Shown here: positions 5,533 to 5,869 of the stretch, piece after piece
Layout: each line of letters begins with the position of its first letter
How positions within the stretch are numbered: position 1 is the first letter of the stretch
Source of the DNA: Dehalococcoidales bacterium
GTDB taxonomy: Bacteria; Chloroflexota; Dehalococcoidia; Dehalococcoidales; UBA5760
Length of the DNA stretch: 5,869 nt
Assembly: GCA_018399795.1 (NCBI GenBank)
Contig: JAGYOC010000301.1
Coordinates: 1 to 5,869, forward strand
Direction of reading: 5' to 3'
The notes under the pieces: generated by a model
Database searches by the model: none
Told to the model about the DNA's origin: nothing
Seen by the model: only the letters and a program-made list of their open reading frames with translations
Translations under genes and position numbers: made by a program

Positions 5533-5869
5533 CTAAAGAAGAACCCCAGGCGTCTCGGGAAATGTAGAAATGTATTGGAAGAGATTGGAGCGTGCTTTCA
5601 CCATCCTTTCCGCGAATTCATTATCGCTCATTTGATTGGCAATGTCATCCAGTGTCTCCATTGTTACACCGGGCTGCAAGAACATCTCCGCTTCGGGCAG
5701 TGATTTCAGCTTCTCACAAGGTGTCATCACCTTCCGGTAGGGGTATGTTTTCTTGATCTTACCCTTCTGGTCAATAATCGGTACGGCAAAGAAACAAGGT
5801 CTGTGGAAGTTGATATAGATGTTGAGGAAGTCTCTGTGATACTGATTCATTGCAGTGGCATACGATTGC
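5533..5869 (-). CDS. C-terminal part of a DDE/integrase-core transposase, 5' end beyond the right edge
   Basis: The frame is open from the right edge (QSYATAMNQYHRDFLN...) to a TAG at 5533-5535, giving 112 codons. The segment NIYINFHRPCFFA followed by DQKGKIKKTYPYRK, MTPCEKLKSLPEAE and LQPGVTMETLDDIA is the characteristic tail of integrase-catalytic-core (rve, DDE) transposases. The HRP motif lies just after the catalytic Glu region, which is outside the window. An internal Met at 5850 is not a plausible start, because the family motif begins before it and the frame continues upstream. It is convergent to the NEW3 gene. Whether the transposase is complete beyond the edge cannot be seen. The IS family is not assigned, and no terminal inverted repeat was identified between 5382 and 5532. 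Confidence 0.85.
   Translation of the reverse strand, partial: QSYATAMNQYHRDFLNIYINFHRPCFFAVPIIDQKGKIKKTYPYRKVMTPCEKLKSLPEAEMFLQPGVTMETLDDIANQMSDNEFAERMVKARSNLFQYISTFPETPGVLL

Noticed and set aside
5434..5703. 89-codon plus-strand frame over the transposase end
   Set aside because: It starts inside the terminator and is antisense to the recognisable transposase tail.

Overview
The window looks like an ordinary chromosomal stretch of a bacterium of moderate GC content, probably an anaerobe. Support comes from a bacterial holo-ACP synthase, strong AAGGAGG-type ribosome binding sites, GTG and other non-ATG starts, and a redox-flavoured gene cluster rich in cysteine. The mix of genes (CoA-disulfide-reductase/NADH-oxidase-like flavoprotein, small methyltransferase, 8-Cys protein, NEW3-domain surface protein) reminds me of anaerobic Chloroflexota such as Dehalococcoidia, but that assignment is an impression from memory, not a demonstrated result.

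Layout. (a) Positions 1-1159, minus strand: acpS (holo-[acyl-carrier-protein] synthase), followed 50 bases downstream by a gene for a membrane-anchored protein that runs off the left edge. The two are probably cotranscribed. (b) Positions 1160-1740: a 581-base divergent intergenic region with a TTGACA-type promoter candidate pointing right and a leader of more than 300 bases with several possible hairpins. (c) Positions 1741-4215, plus strand: a three-gene cluster. It holds a FAD/NAD(P)-dependent pyridine nucleotide-disulfide oxidoreductase with a Cys at the CoA-disulfide-reductase position, a class I SAM-dependent methyltransferase with no normal start codon, and an 8-cysteine protein of unknown function that overlaps the methyltransferase by ATGA. 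(d) Positions 4216-5445: a promoter candidate, a secreted and C-terminally membrane-anchored protein with NEW3-like beta-sandwich repeats, and a convincing intrinsic terminator. (e) Positions 5533-5869, minus strand: the C-terminal end of a DDE/integrase-core transposase that enters from the right edge.

How the genes may work together. AcpS serves fatty acid synthesis by loading ACP with phosphopantetheine. The oxidoreductase, methyltransferase and 8-Cys protein are arranged as one transcription unit, and two of the three carry unusual cysteine clusters, so a shared thiol, metal or redox role is possible but unproven. The NEW3 protein has its own promoter and terminator and looks monocistronic. 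No CRISPR array, tRNA, rRNA or complete mobile element was seen. The most unusual points are the missing start codon of the methyltransferase, the Cys cluster in the oxidoreductase, and the long structured leader in front of the cluster.
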